From assembly GCA_029556615.1 (NCBI GenBank), contig JAKQDD010000214.1, positions 1-64,000 on the forward strand: a stretch of DNA of 64,000 nt, in the 5' to 3' direction. The notes beneath the pieces are model-generated. The model searched no databases, was not told the DNA's origin, and saw only the letters and a list, made by a program, of their open reading frames with translations. Made by a program: the position numbers and the translations under genes. Shown here piece after piece: positions 1-7,953 of the stretch (position 1 is the first letter of the stretch; each line of letters starts with the position of its first letter). Source of the stretch: Verrucomicrobiota bacterium (lineage in GTDB: Bacteria; Verrucomicrobiota; Verrucomicrobiia; Limisphaerales; J093).

Positions 1-150
1 CTGTCACCTTGTTTGCGGCACTCCCCCCGCTCCGGGGTCGCAGGGGGAGGGAAGGACCGGCGCGCGGACTCGATGCAGGAGTCGGCGTTCGCGAACTGCC
101 GTTCGCCGCAGGCGAACCCCATGTTCCCGGCGCAGTCTGGGAAAAGGCGT

Positions 151-330
151 GGAGTCCTCGACTCCTGGAATTCGTGGTCAACAGGTCAAGTTTCGGTCCC
201 TCCTGTTCCAGACCTCCCCTCCTTCCGTCGAGGACTCTATAATAGCGAGGCGCGGGACAGAGGGCCCAGAGAGACAAGGAGGCGTCCATGGGGCTGGGGA
301 CTGCGTGTGGTCTGAGGCGCGCCTCGCTAG
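151..330 (+). repeat. 180-bp CTAG-flanked repeat, copy A
   Basis: One of four full copies in this window (others at 6661-6841, 33512-33691 and 35813-35992; fragment at 27580-27634). The left half is bounded by the inverted pair GAGTCCTCGA / TCGAGGACTC, and the right half by TAGCGAGGCGCG / CGCGCCTCGCTA. The right end finishes in CTAG; the left CTAG is degraded here to GTGG. The copy abuts the last recognisable codon of the RadC-like remnant, so it marks the break point of that gene. It has no coding capacity and looks like a MITE-type non-autonomous element. Confidence 0.8.
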
Positions 331-528
331 GCATTCGCAATCCGGACTGAAACGCGGGTCCGTGACTATGTGAGCCCGCCAGTAGGCGACGGCCCGCTCG
401 GGCGTATCGCAGATCTGCATTTCGTCCGGGGTCGGACACTCCCGCAGCGACACGACCTTCCACTCCTGTGGTTGGCGGCGTCGCCGGGGACGGGGTGTGA
501 AGTCGTCGAAGAGTTCGAGTTGTTCCAT
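331..528 (-). pseudogene. Truncated RadC-like JAB-domain protein, N-terminus only
   Basis: About 66 residues starting MEQLELFDDF, with the stretch VVSLRECPTPDEMQICDTPE and ending SPDCEC. From memory this is the N-terminal leader of RadC-family JAB-domain proteins common on verrucomicrobial plasmids and islands. The JAB metalloprotease domain that should follow (catalytic HxH...D region) is missing. The reading frame runs straight into repeat copy A, whose first codons replace the expected continuation, and nothing RadC-like is visible between 1 and 150. RadC-like proteins are usually about 150-220 aa. I read this as a gene truncated by insertion of, or recombination at, the repeat. The start ATG at 528 is chosen because the longer upstream frame has no conserved character. 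Confidence 0.65.
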
Positions 529-584
529 GGGATGACCTTGTGGTTGTGAGGAGTGAGCGGGGCGAGCGGGGAGGATTTGCAGTC

Positions 585-1045
585 TGCGCACCCTCACCCG
601 GCGCGGCAGGAGAGGCGAGAGTGAGGAGGCGAGCGAGGTCGTTTCGCGGCGTCTGTTCACCCTCACCCGGCGCTTCGCGCCACCCTCCCCCGCTAGGCGG
701 GGGAGGGGAAGGGGGTGAGGGCGAGCGAGAGCGGTCCGCGTTCAATCCACAGTCACGTGCTCGGTGGGCGAGCGGAGTGGGTGCACAGGATCCGTTACCC
801 CTCACCCGGTCCCGCGCATTGCCAGCAGGCTGGTATGTCTTGGGGACATGGCGCGGGACCACCCTTGATGCCAAGGCGGTCGAGGGGGAGTGAGTGAGGG
901 GAATCGAATCGGTGCACAGGATCTGTTCACCCTCACCCGGTCCCGCGTGTCCGAGGCGTCTTCGCGACAGCCTGGAGCGTGGCGCGGGACCACCCTCTCC
1001 CACCGGGTGGGAGAGGGGACGGGGGTGAGGGCGAACTGAAGGAAT
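585..1045. repeat. GC-rich CCCTCACCC / GGGTGAGGG palindromic intergenic repeats
   Basis: No credible gene. The stretch consists of several imperfect units beginning CCCTCACCCGG and closing with GGGTGAGGG. Internal inverted blocks include CCTCCCCCGCTAGGCGGGGGAGG near 687-710 and CTCTCCCACCGGGTGGGAGAG near 990-1015. The pair GGTCCCGCG / CGCGGGACC occurs twice (about 810-860 and 942-990). These could fold as long hairpins in RNA. Similar text is embedded in the gene at 31766-33454. Confidence 0.6.
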
Positions 1046-1073
1046 CCTCAGGGCTCGCTCATCCAGGGCTTGC

Positions 1074-2041
1074 TCACCGGACCAGCGCCGCCACTTCTTC
1101 GGCGCTCAACTGATCGGGCTGCGTGCCTGCCTTCTCGAACACGTGGATCTTCACAAAGAACCACGGGGCTAATCGTCGAGCAATCTCCTCGCGTCCGGCG
1201 CGGCCCGCGTCGTCCTCGTCGAGCATGACGAGGATCTGGCTTCGGAAGTCCGTGTGCTGACGGATCAGCTCCTCCTGGGCGCCCGACATCGAGCTGCCCA
1301 TGAGACCGACCACGCGCTGCACCCCGAACTGCCACAGCTTCATGCAGTCGAAGAAGCCTTCGACGATGATCAGCGGCCGGTCGACGGGGGCCTGTAGCGC
1401 CCGGTGGAGGTTGAACAGCTCCAGGGACTTCCTGAACCCCTTCGGGAACAGGTACTTCTCCTTGTCGGCCGTGCCGGGCCAGCGACCCGCATACGCCACC
1501 AGTTGTCCGGTGGCATTGTGGATCGGGATGGCGATGCGGCCATTGAGCAAGCCTTTCTGGCAGAGCCCTAGACCGAATGTCTGGATTGTCTCGGACGACA
1601 GTTCACGTTCGGTCAAGTACGAGTGTTCCGCCTGAAGATGCTTGAGCTCGAAGTCGAGCGGCTTGTTCGGCCCCGTCGGCTCCGCCTCGGCCGTGGCCGG
1701 CGGGGCTGGGGTCTGGCTTGTCGTCGAGCCCTCCGATTTCGCCTCCCGCTCCTGGCGTCGCGCGGGTTTGGACCGGCGCGGAGAACCGAAACGCCTTCCT
1801 TCCGGGCGACGAAGTCGAGGACATTGCCGCCGCCGCCGCAGCGGCTGAAACAGTTCCAGCAGTTCTTGCTGATGCTGACGCGGAAGGCGGTTTCGTTGTC
1901 GCCGCCGTGAATCGGGCAGGGGCCCGTGAGGGTGTCGCCGTTCCGGTGCAGCTTCGACATCAGGTCGTAGTGCTCCAGAACTTGGACGATGGTGACCGCA
2001 GCCTTGACGGCGCGGAAGTCGACGAACTGGGATTTGGGCAT
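1074..2041 (-). pseudogene. Frameshifted CHC2 zinc-finger / Toprim primase-like protein
   Basis: The 5' part (start ATG at 2041, preceded by AAAGGAG) encodes MPKSQFVDFRAVKAAVT, then a CHC2-type zinc finger with CPIH, CWNC and a further Cys, ending near FVARKEGVSV. The 3' part, in another frame, continues from about SKPARRQEREAKSEG through NGRIAIPIHNATGQLVAYAG and a Toprim domain with the motif Glu in IIVEGFFD and the acidic pair in MLDEDDAG. The two halves belong to one family of DnaG-like proteins carried by mobile elements. They are joined by a frameshift and/or small deletion near 1770-1800, where the usual linker helix is also missing. Single-strand DNA priming would be the ancestral role. 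Either a pseudogene or, less likely, a sequencing error; a programmed shift is not indicated by any slippery heptamer I can see. Confidence 0.75.
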
Positions 2042-2324
2042 GGGAGTACTCCTTTGGTGTGGGGACAATGGTGAGCTCGGAATGAGTCACCTCCATTCTG
2101 CATGCTACCATGCTCCACTGCGGGAATGCAAAGGAGGGGCCGGGTAGCGTCAGGCCGCGCTGAACGAGTGTGGGAGAGAGGGTTGGGGAGAGGGGCTGCG
2201 GACGACGTCGTCCGGACTGAAGAAGGCGCCATCCTCTGTCTGCCCTCTCCTCCCGCGGCGGGAGGAGAGGGAACCGTACGACTGCCGGGGGGACGGCTCG
2301 CGGTGGCTATTGCGGACTTGCGTA

Positions 2325-2358
2325 TTTACTCAAACATGCCATTTTACTGCTCAGTAAA
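2325..2358 (+). promoter_or_regulatory. Palindromic operator ahead of AbiEi/AbiEii-like pair
   Basis: A perfect inverted repeat TTTACTG-CT-CAGTAAA lies at 2343-2358, ending 9 nt before the TTG start at 2368. A further half site TTTACTC occurs at 2325-2331. Known AbiEi antitoxins carry a winged-helix domain and repress their own operon by binding inverted repeats, so this is the obvious autoregulatory site. The AT-rich patch contrasts with the GC-rich surroundings. Confidence 0.6.
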
Positions 2359-2367
2359 GCGGTCACT

Positions 2368-3420
2368 TTGAGCAAACAGACGACCATCAGCACGGAGGCA
2401 CAGCTTCGCCAAGCCGCCAAGGAGACCTTGGAGGCCGACGACTTGCTGCGCTGGCGATGGAAGGCGTTCAAGTTGAATCGTGAACGAGGCTCTTACGCTG
2501 TGCTGGAGTTGAACCTCGACGGGCGGCGGTTGCTGTTCGATGTGGAATTCAAGCTCACGCCGTCGGCGCGCGACCTGGAACGGTTCGGGAAACGCGGCGG
2601 AACACGGCCAGGGCTTCTGATAGCACCGTCGCTTTCGGAGGTTCTGGTGCAGCACTGCCGGGAGTTGGACCTGAGCTGCGCGGACTTGAATGGCCGGCGT
2701 TGGATCCGCGCCGATCGCGTGGTGGTGGACCGGCGGGCTTCCGAGGAACGGCGCTACCGGCCGCGGCAGACAGTCCCAGATGTGTTCCAGTCCAAGAGTT
2801 CGCGGGTGGCGCGTGCGTTGCTGAGTCAACCGGATCGCGCCTGGACGCAGGGGGAGTTGGGGGAGCGGACGGGATTGAGTGCGGGACTGGTTTCGCGTCT
2901 GGTGCGGCACTTGGTGAATGAGGGGCTGGTGGCGCAGGACAAGCGTGTGTTGCGGTTATCGCGCGCCAGCGCGTTGCTCGATGCCTGGGCGGCCCAGGAT
3001 GATTGGGAAAAACGCACCACCGTGCGGCAGTATTCGATGTTGGAGCCGGATGTTGAGGTTGTTGCGCGGAAGCTGGTGAGAACCTGGGGAGCCGGCGAGG
3101 CGCTAGTGTTCACCCAGTGGTTTGCAGCGAACCTGCGGCGGCCCTACACGATCCCCCCGTTGGTGTCGGTCTACGTGGCGCGGTTTCCTGGGGAACAGAT
3201 CGAGCGCGAACTGCGGGCGCGTCGGGTTACCGACGGCGGGGCCTTGCGGTGTGTTGTGCCGAGAGACGACGGGGTGTTCCGAGAGACGCAGCGCGTGGGC
3301 GATTTCACTCTCGCCTGCGACGCGCAGATCTATCTCGACCTGCTCCGCGCTGGTTTGCGCGGACCCGAACAAGCCGCCGCGTTGCGCGAATGGGATGGAT
3401 TCGGGAAGGTTACCGCATGA
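2368..3420 (+). CDS. AbiEi-like antitoxin / winged-helix regulator with nuclease-like N-domain
   Basis: 350 aa. Residues 1-125 resemble a restriction-endonuclease-like fold: FDVEFK contains an acidic-x-K signature at D58/E60/K62, followed by a GLLIAPSLSEVL segment typical of such proteins. Residues about 144-200 form a MarR-type winged helix (TQGELGERTGLSAGLVSRLV). The C-terminal 150 residues fit the type IV AbiEi antitoxin family. TTG at 2368 is taken as the start because the palindromic operator sits immediately upstream and no better start gives the full N-domain. The stop overlaps the start of the nucleotidyltransferase gene by ATGA, so the two are translationally coupled. Likely role: antitoxin and autorepressor of the partner toxin. 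The family call is by recognition, not by search. Confidence 0.65.
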   Translation: MSKQTTISTEAQLRQAAKETLEADDLLRWRWKAFKLNRERGSYAVLELNLDGRRLLFDVEFKLTPSARDLERFGKRGGTRPGLLIAPSLSEVLVQHCRELDLSCADLNGRRWIRADRVVVDRRASEERRYRPRQTVPDVFQSKSSRVARALLSQPDRAWTQGELGERTGLSAGLVSRLVRHLVNEGLVAQDKRVLRLSRASALLDAWAAQDDWEKRTTVRQYSMLEPDVEVVARKLVRTWGAGEALVFTQWFAANLRRPYTIPPLVSVYVARFPGEQIERELRARRVTDGGALRCVVPRDDGVFRETQRVGDFTLACDAQIYLDLLRAGLRGPEQAAALREWDGFGKVTA

Positions 3421-4247
3421 GCAAGTTCTCTAGCTTCGCCGAGTATCCACCCCGGAGCTTGGTGGGTGCGGAAGCAGCATTGCTGACAGCATGGGCGTCG
3501 CTGGAGCGATTCCATAATGACCTGGTGCTGGTCGGTGGGCTTGCCGTCAAGTACCTGACCAAGCAGGGCGGCGGATTGCTCCCCGGTCCGGTCACAATGG
3601 ATGTGGACCTCGGGGTGACGCTCGCGGTCGAAGCAGGCGGGCAGTATGGCAGCATGGATGACGACCTCACGGGCCAAGGGTTCAAGCGTGATGACGACGG
3701 TCGATACGCCCGCCAGTTCGAGACGATGCCGGTCTTCATCGACTTCTTGACAGAACATCCGACCGAAAGCTACGGAACTGCGATGGTGGATGGGGTGTTC
3801 GCCGGTGTGTTTCCCGGCGTGGCAAGGGCGTTGGCAACCCGCCGGAAGATCACCGTGAAGGGGAGGGATCTCTTTGGCGCTCTGCAGGAAGCAGCCGTGC
3901 CTGTGTCTGGGATTGGCGCATTGCTGGTATTGAAGTTGAACGCGTTCTCCGGCCGCCAACAACCCAAGGACGCGTACGACGTGCTTCTGGGAGTCAGCCA
4001 GTTTGTGGAGGGACCGGACGCGGCGATCACGGCGTTTCGGGCCGAAGCGAACGCCGGCAATCGTGGCTATTCACAGGCGGCCAACACGCTGCGGCGACAC
4101 TTCTTTGACACGGGCCACAGTGGACCCGTTCGCTGTGCAGCGTTTGCCTTGGATCACCAGACCGGGATGGACGACCGCGAGATGCGGCATCGGCAGATCC
4201 TCGAGCAGATGGTGACCGTTGGCCGTGCCCTCGCAGGGGAGGGGTAA
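3417..4247 (+). CDS. AbiEii-type nucleotidyltransferase toxin
   Basis: 276 aa. It shows the DNA-polymerase-beta-like nucleotidyltransferase signature: LVGGLAVKYL (G40-G41), then VTMDVDLGV with the metal-binding pair D62/D64. The later stretch VLKLNAFSGRQQPKDAYDV matches the K...KDxxD helix of AbiEii/DUF1814 proteins, whose known members transfer nucleotides to tRNA acceptor ends or other targets and arrest growth. ATG at 3417 overlaps the upstream TGA (ATGA) and defines the start, although the frame stays open further upstream. Expected role: toxin half of a type IV toxin-antitoxin, abortive-infection-type pair. A solitary housekeeping nucleotidyltransferase is unlikely given this partner. 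Confidence 0.75.
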   Translation: MSKFSSFAEYPPRSLVGAEAALLTAWASLERFHNDLVLVGGLAVKYLTKQGGGLLPGPVTMDVDLGVTLAVEAGGQYGSMDDDLTGQGFKRDDDGRYARQFETMPVFIDFLTEHPTESYGTAMVDGVFAGVFPGVARALATRRKITVKGRDLFGALQEAAVPVSGIGALLVLKLNAFSGRQQPKDAYDVLLGVSQFVEGPDAAITAFRAEANAGNRGYSQAANTLRRHFFDTGHSGPVRCAAFALDHQTGMDDREMRHRQILEQMVTVGRALAGEG

Positions 4248-4253
4248 GGGATT

Positions 4254-4475
4254 TCAGCCCGGCAATGGGTGGTATTGCTCCTGTTCGACCAATTCGCCGG
4301 CAAACATCAGCGCCGCACAGATGTCCTCCAAGGTCAGCCCGTATTCCTGTTGAACGTCCTCGAAGCTCATGCCCCCAGCCAAACTGCCCACAATCAGGGC
4401 TACCGGCGTTCGAGTGCCCTTCACCACGGGCTTGCCATGGCAGAGCTTCGGGTCAATGACGATTCGGTCGTTCAT
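4254..4475 (-). CDS. DUF433 small protein (antitoxin-like)
   Basis: 73 aa beginning MNDRIVIDPKLCHGKPVVKG, then TRTPVALIVGSLAGGMSFED and a YGLTLEDICAAL helix: the complete signature of DUF433, a helix-turn-helix-like family often acting as antitoxin beside a DUF5615 PIN-like toxin. No such partner follows: the gene is convergent with the AbiEii-like gene, with only 6 nt between the stops. So this is an orphan or a remnant of a pair. Confidence 0.8.
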   Translation of the reverse strand: MNDRIVIDPKLCHGKPVVKGTRTPVALIVGSLAGGMSFEDVQQEYGLTLEDICAALMFAGELVEQEQYHPLPG

Positions 4476-5038
4476 GCCGTCGCGATCACTTTACCGGGCG
4501 GGGTGCGGTTTGGCAAATACGGAACGGGTGCAGAGAGGCTGTGAGGCTGAGCGCTCCCGCCTCCCTCGCCCCGTGACGAAGGAGCGGCCCGTCCGACGTG
4601 GGCGGATCGGCTGCTGGCTCTCCGGCAACGTGGCCAAGGTCTGTGGTGTTTGAGACGCGGCGGCGGGGAGAGCCACGACGACGCGGTGGGTTGGGGAAAA
4701 AGTGAGGGCTCGTCGCGCTGTCGATCTTGCACGTCCTACGCGTTTGAGGCAAACGTCGCAACGTGTCCGTGAAGCAAAGTCAAGTCAACAAGGCCGATCG
4801 GGCTCAGTGCAGGTGCGCGACGGCGATTTAACAGGCCGGGGGAAACTTTGGGGCCAGTTTTCGGGTACCATTCGCACCGCACGCAGAAGGAGGATGTTCA
4901 GAGCGCCTTGGGAATCAGGTGGATCGAGTCAGGAGTTCAGGCTGGTGGAGCCGGGTATTCTCACTTTTATTCTCACCTTGGGCTGCTGACCGGCAGACCA
5001 CATTTGTAAGTGATTGTTAACTGGTGGTTTGCTGAAGT
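4476..5038. other. Gene-free stretch upstream of DUF433 gene
   Basis: Frames are open here only through GC richness and show no family signature, good ribosome site or conserved start. It presumably contains the promoter of the DUF433 gene on its left side and the 3' flank of the tRNA on its right side. I see no repeat copy or clear terminator. Confidence 0.5.
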
Positions 5039-5112
5039 TGGAGCGGGTGAAGGGAATCGAACCCTCGCTTCAGGCTTGGGAAGCCCGCGTTCTACCATTG
5101 AACCACACCCGC
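5039..5112 (-). tRNA. tRNA-Gly(CCC) with encoded CCA
   Basis: The minus strand folds as a canonical tRNA. The acceptor stem is GCGGGTG / CACCCGC (7 perfect pairs). The D arm is GTTC-AATGGTA-GAAC. The anticodon arm CGGGC-TTCCCAA-GCCTG has loop TTCCCAA, giving anticodon CCC. The T arm GAGGG-TTCGATT-CCCTT contains the invariant TTCGA. The 3' end carries discriminator T and an encoded CCA. The upstream flank is on the right (5113 onward). Confidence 0.95.
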
Positions 5113-5488
5113 GTCCCAATGGGCTATCAATACCAGGGCGCGACCGAAGGCGCAAGCCCGAAGTCGTGTCCCAAATCCGCGCGTAAGCGTCCCTTGCGGC
5201 TCAAACTGCTGGGCTTGACCGGGCGCCTTGAGCCGCCCAGTCTGGGGTTTTCGCGGATCTGGAAGCCCGCCCCCGGGGCGGGCCCATCTCCTACAACCCC
5301 TATCGAGCCCGCCCGCCAGCGGGCGGGCCGCCCCGCAGCCGACACCCCACGCGCCTACAAGGCGAAAACCCACCAGGACCCGATGGCGGACGTTCGCGCC
5401 GCAGGCGTTAGGCGAGGATCCGGGCGTGCCCCGGATCCCGGCCGGCTCGGCGCACTGGCGCACCGGCGCACTGGCTACGCGGTCGTGA
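5113..5488. repeat. Hairpin-rich intergenic stretch with dispersed repeat unit
   Basis: No gene. It contains CGGCTCAA (5197-5204) paired with TTGAGCCG (5228-5235), and two GC-rich hairpins around 5267-5285 and 5308-5330. A unit at about 5365-5456 (CCCACCAGGA...GCCGCAGGCG...GGCGAGGATCCGGG) recurs at about 10072-10182 with substitutions. The stretch lies upstream of the tRNA, so it should also contain that promoter, which I could not pinpoint. Confidence 0.55.
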
Positions 5489-6481
5489 TCAGTCGATGCC
5501 GAGGCTGGCGGGCTTGAGGTTCCTGGTGAACTTGCCGAAGCCGAAGTAGCCGGGCTTGAACTCGCGGACCGGGGTGGCGTCGGCGCGTGCAGGCACGTCG
5601 AGGCCGGTGAGCCAGTAGCAGGCGTTGACCAGGAGTCGGCGCAGGTCTTCGCTTTGGAAATCGATCGCGGCGCCGAGGGTCGACGTGAGGGCGCGCCCGG
5701 GCTTGCCGTTATCGACGACGTAGTCGCGGATCCAGACGAGGGGCATGAGGGATTTTTCCCAGTTGGGGGGGGAATCGGGCTTCATGTCGCGGAGGACAAG
5801 GCCGTGGACGAGGACGGTATCGGCGGGGCGCAGGTGGATAACGGAGTAGACATCGGTGGGGCCCCAGAGGTCGCGGACGCCGCGGAGGACGGGGTGCTGG
5901 GCGTGGGTGCCGTCCAGGAGGCCGCGGGTGCTCTCCTTGCCGTGGTCGCCGTGGTGGCTGACCCAGGTCTCGCCCAGGACCTGCTGTCCGAACCCGCCGG
6001 GCCATTCCTTGTTCTGCCAGCTCCAGCGGGCGTACGGGCTCTGCTTGTTGCGCTCGTAGGCAAAGGCGTGAGTGGCGGTCCGCAGGGCGATGAGGGGTTT
6101 GCCGGCCCGCAGGTGGTTGACGAAGTGCGCCATGCCGGCGTCGGGCAGTTCGCGGAACCGGAACTGGCAGACGACGAGATCGGCGGTGTCGATGAGGTGC
6201 AGGCCGGGCACGTTGGTCTGGTTGAGGGGATCGATGGTGCCGTCCGCCGGGTTGACCGAGAAGAGGACGGTGCAGCGGAAGCCGTGGCGCTGGGAGAGGA
6301 TCCCGGCGAGCATGGGAAGGGCTTCCTCGGAGCGATACTCCTCATCGCCGGCGAGGAGGACGACGTGCTTGCCCCGGCCAGGGCCGTCCTTGGGGGCGAA
6401 CGAGGCCCAGTCGGCGGCGGCCGCCGGGAACGCGCCAGCCGATCCGATTGCGAGGAGGAGGGAGAGCAGGGGGAGTTTCAT
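5489..6481 (-). CDS. Secreted ThuA-domain protein
   Basis: 330 aa. A Sec signal peptide (MKLPLLSLLLAIGSAGAFPAAAA) is followed by a ThuA-like class I glutamine-amidotransferase fold: HVVLLAGDEEYRSEEALPML, a DTADLVVCQFRFRELPD segment, KPLIALRTATHAF, then WVSHHGDHGKEST and HPVLRGVRDLWGPTDVY. ThuA-like proteins are abundant in Verrucomicrobia and Planctomycetes, usually near sugar-utilisation genes. Their activity is poorly defined; the founding member acts in trehalose/sucrose utilisation. The export signal implies a periplasmic site. It stands alone, flanked by repeats on both sides. The family is clear, the substrate unknown. Confidence 0.85.
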   Translation of the reverse strand: MKLPLLSLLLAIGSAGAFPAAAADWASFAPKDGPGRGKHVVLLAGDEEYRSEEALPMLAGILSQRHGFRCTVLFSVNPADGTIDPLNQTNVPGLHLIDTADLVVCQFRFRELPDAGMAHFVNHLRAGKPLIALRTATHAFAYERNKQSPYARWSWQNKEWPGGFGQQVLGETWVSHHGDHGKESTRGLLDGTHAQHPVLRGVRDLWGPTDVYSVIHLRPADTVLVHGLVLRDMKPDSPPNWEKSLMPLVWIRDYVVDNGKPGRALTSTLGAAIDFQSEDLRRLLVNACYWLTGLDVPARADATPVREFKPGYFGFGKFTRNLKPASLGID

Positions 6482-6660
6482 GGTTTCAGAATCTGTGGGT
6501 TGCGGCGCCGCGGGTCACAGCCCGACGATAGCGGTGGGCGCGGTTGGAATGAAGGAGAAAAAGCGGTGTGGGGAAGACGGGATGAACGGGATGAACAGGA
6601 TGGACCGAGAGGATAGGGGGACAGAGTTGCCCCCCATCCTGTCGATCCTGTTAATCCCGT
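6482..6660. repeat. Short GATGAACAGGATG-type repeats
   Basis: Non-coding stretch upstream of the ThuA gene. Around 6580-6605 GGGATGAACGGGATGAACAGG is followed by a roughly complementary ATCCTGTCGATCCTGTTAAT at about 6637-6656, giving a potential hairpin. A related motif (GTTCATCTTGTTCATCCTGG) occurs in the leader at about 17059-17078. Confidence 0.45.
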
Positions 6661-6841
6661 CTAGCGAGGCGCCGCCTCAGACCAATGAAACATGCAGTCC
6701 CAAGGAACCGTGGGGGGCAGCGGGGCTCCCTGCCTCCGCGCCTCGCTAATGTAGAGTCTTCGGAGGCAGGGGGGTGGGGTTGGAACGGCAGGGACCAGAC
6801 TTGACCTAATCGCATCGACTTTCACAAGTCGAGGACTCTAG
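6661..6841 (-). repeat. 180-bp CTAG-flanked repeat, copy B (inverted)
   Basis: Reverse-oriented copy running CTAGCGAGGCG ... CACAAGTCGAGGACTCTAG, with intact CTAG at both ends as expected for a 4-bp CTAG target duplication. Both internal inverted-repeat pairs are recognisable. It lies between the divergent ThuA and Tat-exported protein genes and interrupts nothing visible. Confidence 0.8.
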
Positions 6842-6918
6842 AGACGCATTCGGGGCTGGCAATCGGTCTGGGACCGGAGTAATGGGGGTTCGAGTCAAAA
6901 CCTCAGATCTTGTTATTT

Positions 6919-7905
6919 ATGGCCAGCGAAATCAACCGGCGCACATTTGTGAAAGGGACCCTTCTGTCGTCTGCGGGGCTGACCTTGGGGGGTGGGGCGG
7001 GCGGGTCATTCGGCGTGCAGGCGGCGACTGCGCCGGCGGACCCGGCCGCCGCGGCGGCGTCGGCGATGCCGCGGGGACGGATTGGCAAACTCGAGGTGAG
7101 CCGCCTGCTGTTGGGGGGCAATCTGCTGACGCACTACACGCACAGCCGGGATCTGCGGTACGTGTACACGCTGGCGGCGCGTTACAACACGGACGAGAAG
7201 ATCTTTGAGACGCTGGCGGCGGCGGAGGCGCACGGCATCAACACGCTGTCGATCCATAATCCGCCGCATCCGATATCGGTGTTGCGCCGGTACCGGGAGG
7301 AGCGGGGTGGGAAGATCCAGTGGATCATTTGTCCGACGGCGCCGGTCGAGCCTGACCTGAGCAAGTACACGCGGGAGGTCGAGGACCTGGTCGCGATGGG
7401 GGCGAACGCGATCTACCTGTGGGGGGTGCATGCGGATGCGCTGGTGAATGCGAGCCAGATCGAGCTGTTGGCCAAGGCGGTGGAGGTGCCGCATCGGCTG
7501 GGGGTGCCGTCGGGCGTGGGCGGCCATTGCCTGGACGTGGTCAAGGCGTGCGAGGAGAACCACGTCAACGCGGACTTTTACATCAAGACGTTCCATCATC
7601 ACAATTACCCGACGGGCCCGAAGCCTGACGAGCTGAAGGCCCCGTACAGCGAGTACCCGGGCTACTGGTGTCGGGAGCCGGAAGAGACGGCGGCGGTCAT
7701 GGCGAAAGTCCAGAAGCCCTGGATTGCTTTCAAGACGATGGCGGCCGGGGCGATCCCGCCCGCCGACGCCTTCCGGTATGCGTTCACGCACGGGGCGGAT
7801 TTCGTTCTGGCCGGCATGTTCGACTTCGAGATTGCGGAGGACACACGGATTGCGCGGGAGACGTTGGGGGACTTGGCGGGCCGGAGTCGTCCATGGCGGG
7901 CGTGA
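6919..7905 (+). CDS. Tat-exported TIM-barrel (aldo-keto-reductase-like) protein
   Basis: 328 aa. The N-terminus NRRTFVKGTLLSSAGLTLGG is a twin-arginine signal, implying export of a folded, possibly cofactor-containing protein. The body begins GRIGKLEVSRLLLGGNLLTH, as aldo-keto-reductase-like proteins do, with IFETLAAAEAHGINTL and later GADFVLAGMFDFEIAEDTRI. It looks like a TIM barrel common in Planctomycetes and Verrucomicrobia annotated only as hypothetical. The catalytic Tyr/Lys/His set of true aldo-keto reductases is not obvious, so enzymatic function is open. ATG at 6919 is preferred over an in-frame TTG at 6910 because it starts the compact Tat signal. The Dpp-like ATPase genes follow 48 nt downstream on the same strand. 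Confidence 0.75.
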   Translation: MASEINRRTFVKGTLLSSAGLTLGGGAGGSFGVQAATAPADPAAAAASAMPRGRIGKLEVSRLLLGGNLLTHYTHSRDLRYVYTLAARYNTDEKIFETLAAAEAHGINTLSIHNPPHPISVLRRYREERGGKIQWIICPTAPVEPDLSKYTREVEDLVAMGANAIYLWGVHADALVNASQIELLAKAVEVPHRLGVPSGVGGHCLDVVKACEENHVNADFYIKTFHHHNYPTGPKPDELKAPYSEYPGYWCREPEETAAVMAKVQKPWIAFKTMAAGAIPPADAFRYAFTHGADFVLAGMFDFEIAEDTRIARETLGDLAGRSRPWRA

Positions 7906-7953
7906 CGGTGCGGGAGCGTTGGCGGAGCGATCGTGGTGGCTGGGGCGCGCGCG

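Noticed and set aside
585..1045. Possible CRISPR array from repeated CCCTCACCC units
   Set aside because: Unit spacing and length are irregular, units are palindromic and in both orientations, and there are no conserved spacers or cas genes.
1718..2074. Plus-strand frames across the primase-like gene
   Set aside because: The minus strand carries CHC2 and Toprim signatures; plus-strand translations are low-complexity.
2102..2371. Small plus-strand open frame upstream of the AbiEi-like gene
   Set aside because: No ribosome site or family features; it overlaps the operator region and consists of GC-rich repeat-like text.
5014..5517. 167-codon plus-strand frame over the tRNA
   Set aside because: Includes the antisense of tRNA-Gly (giving the familiar VKGIEPS spurious peptide) and intergenic hairpins; not a gene.
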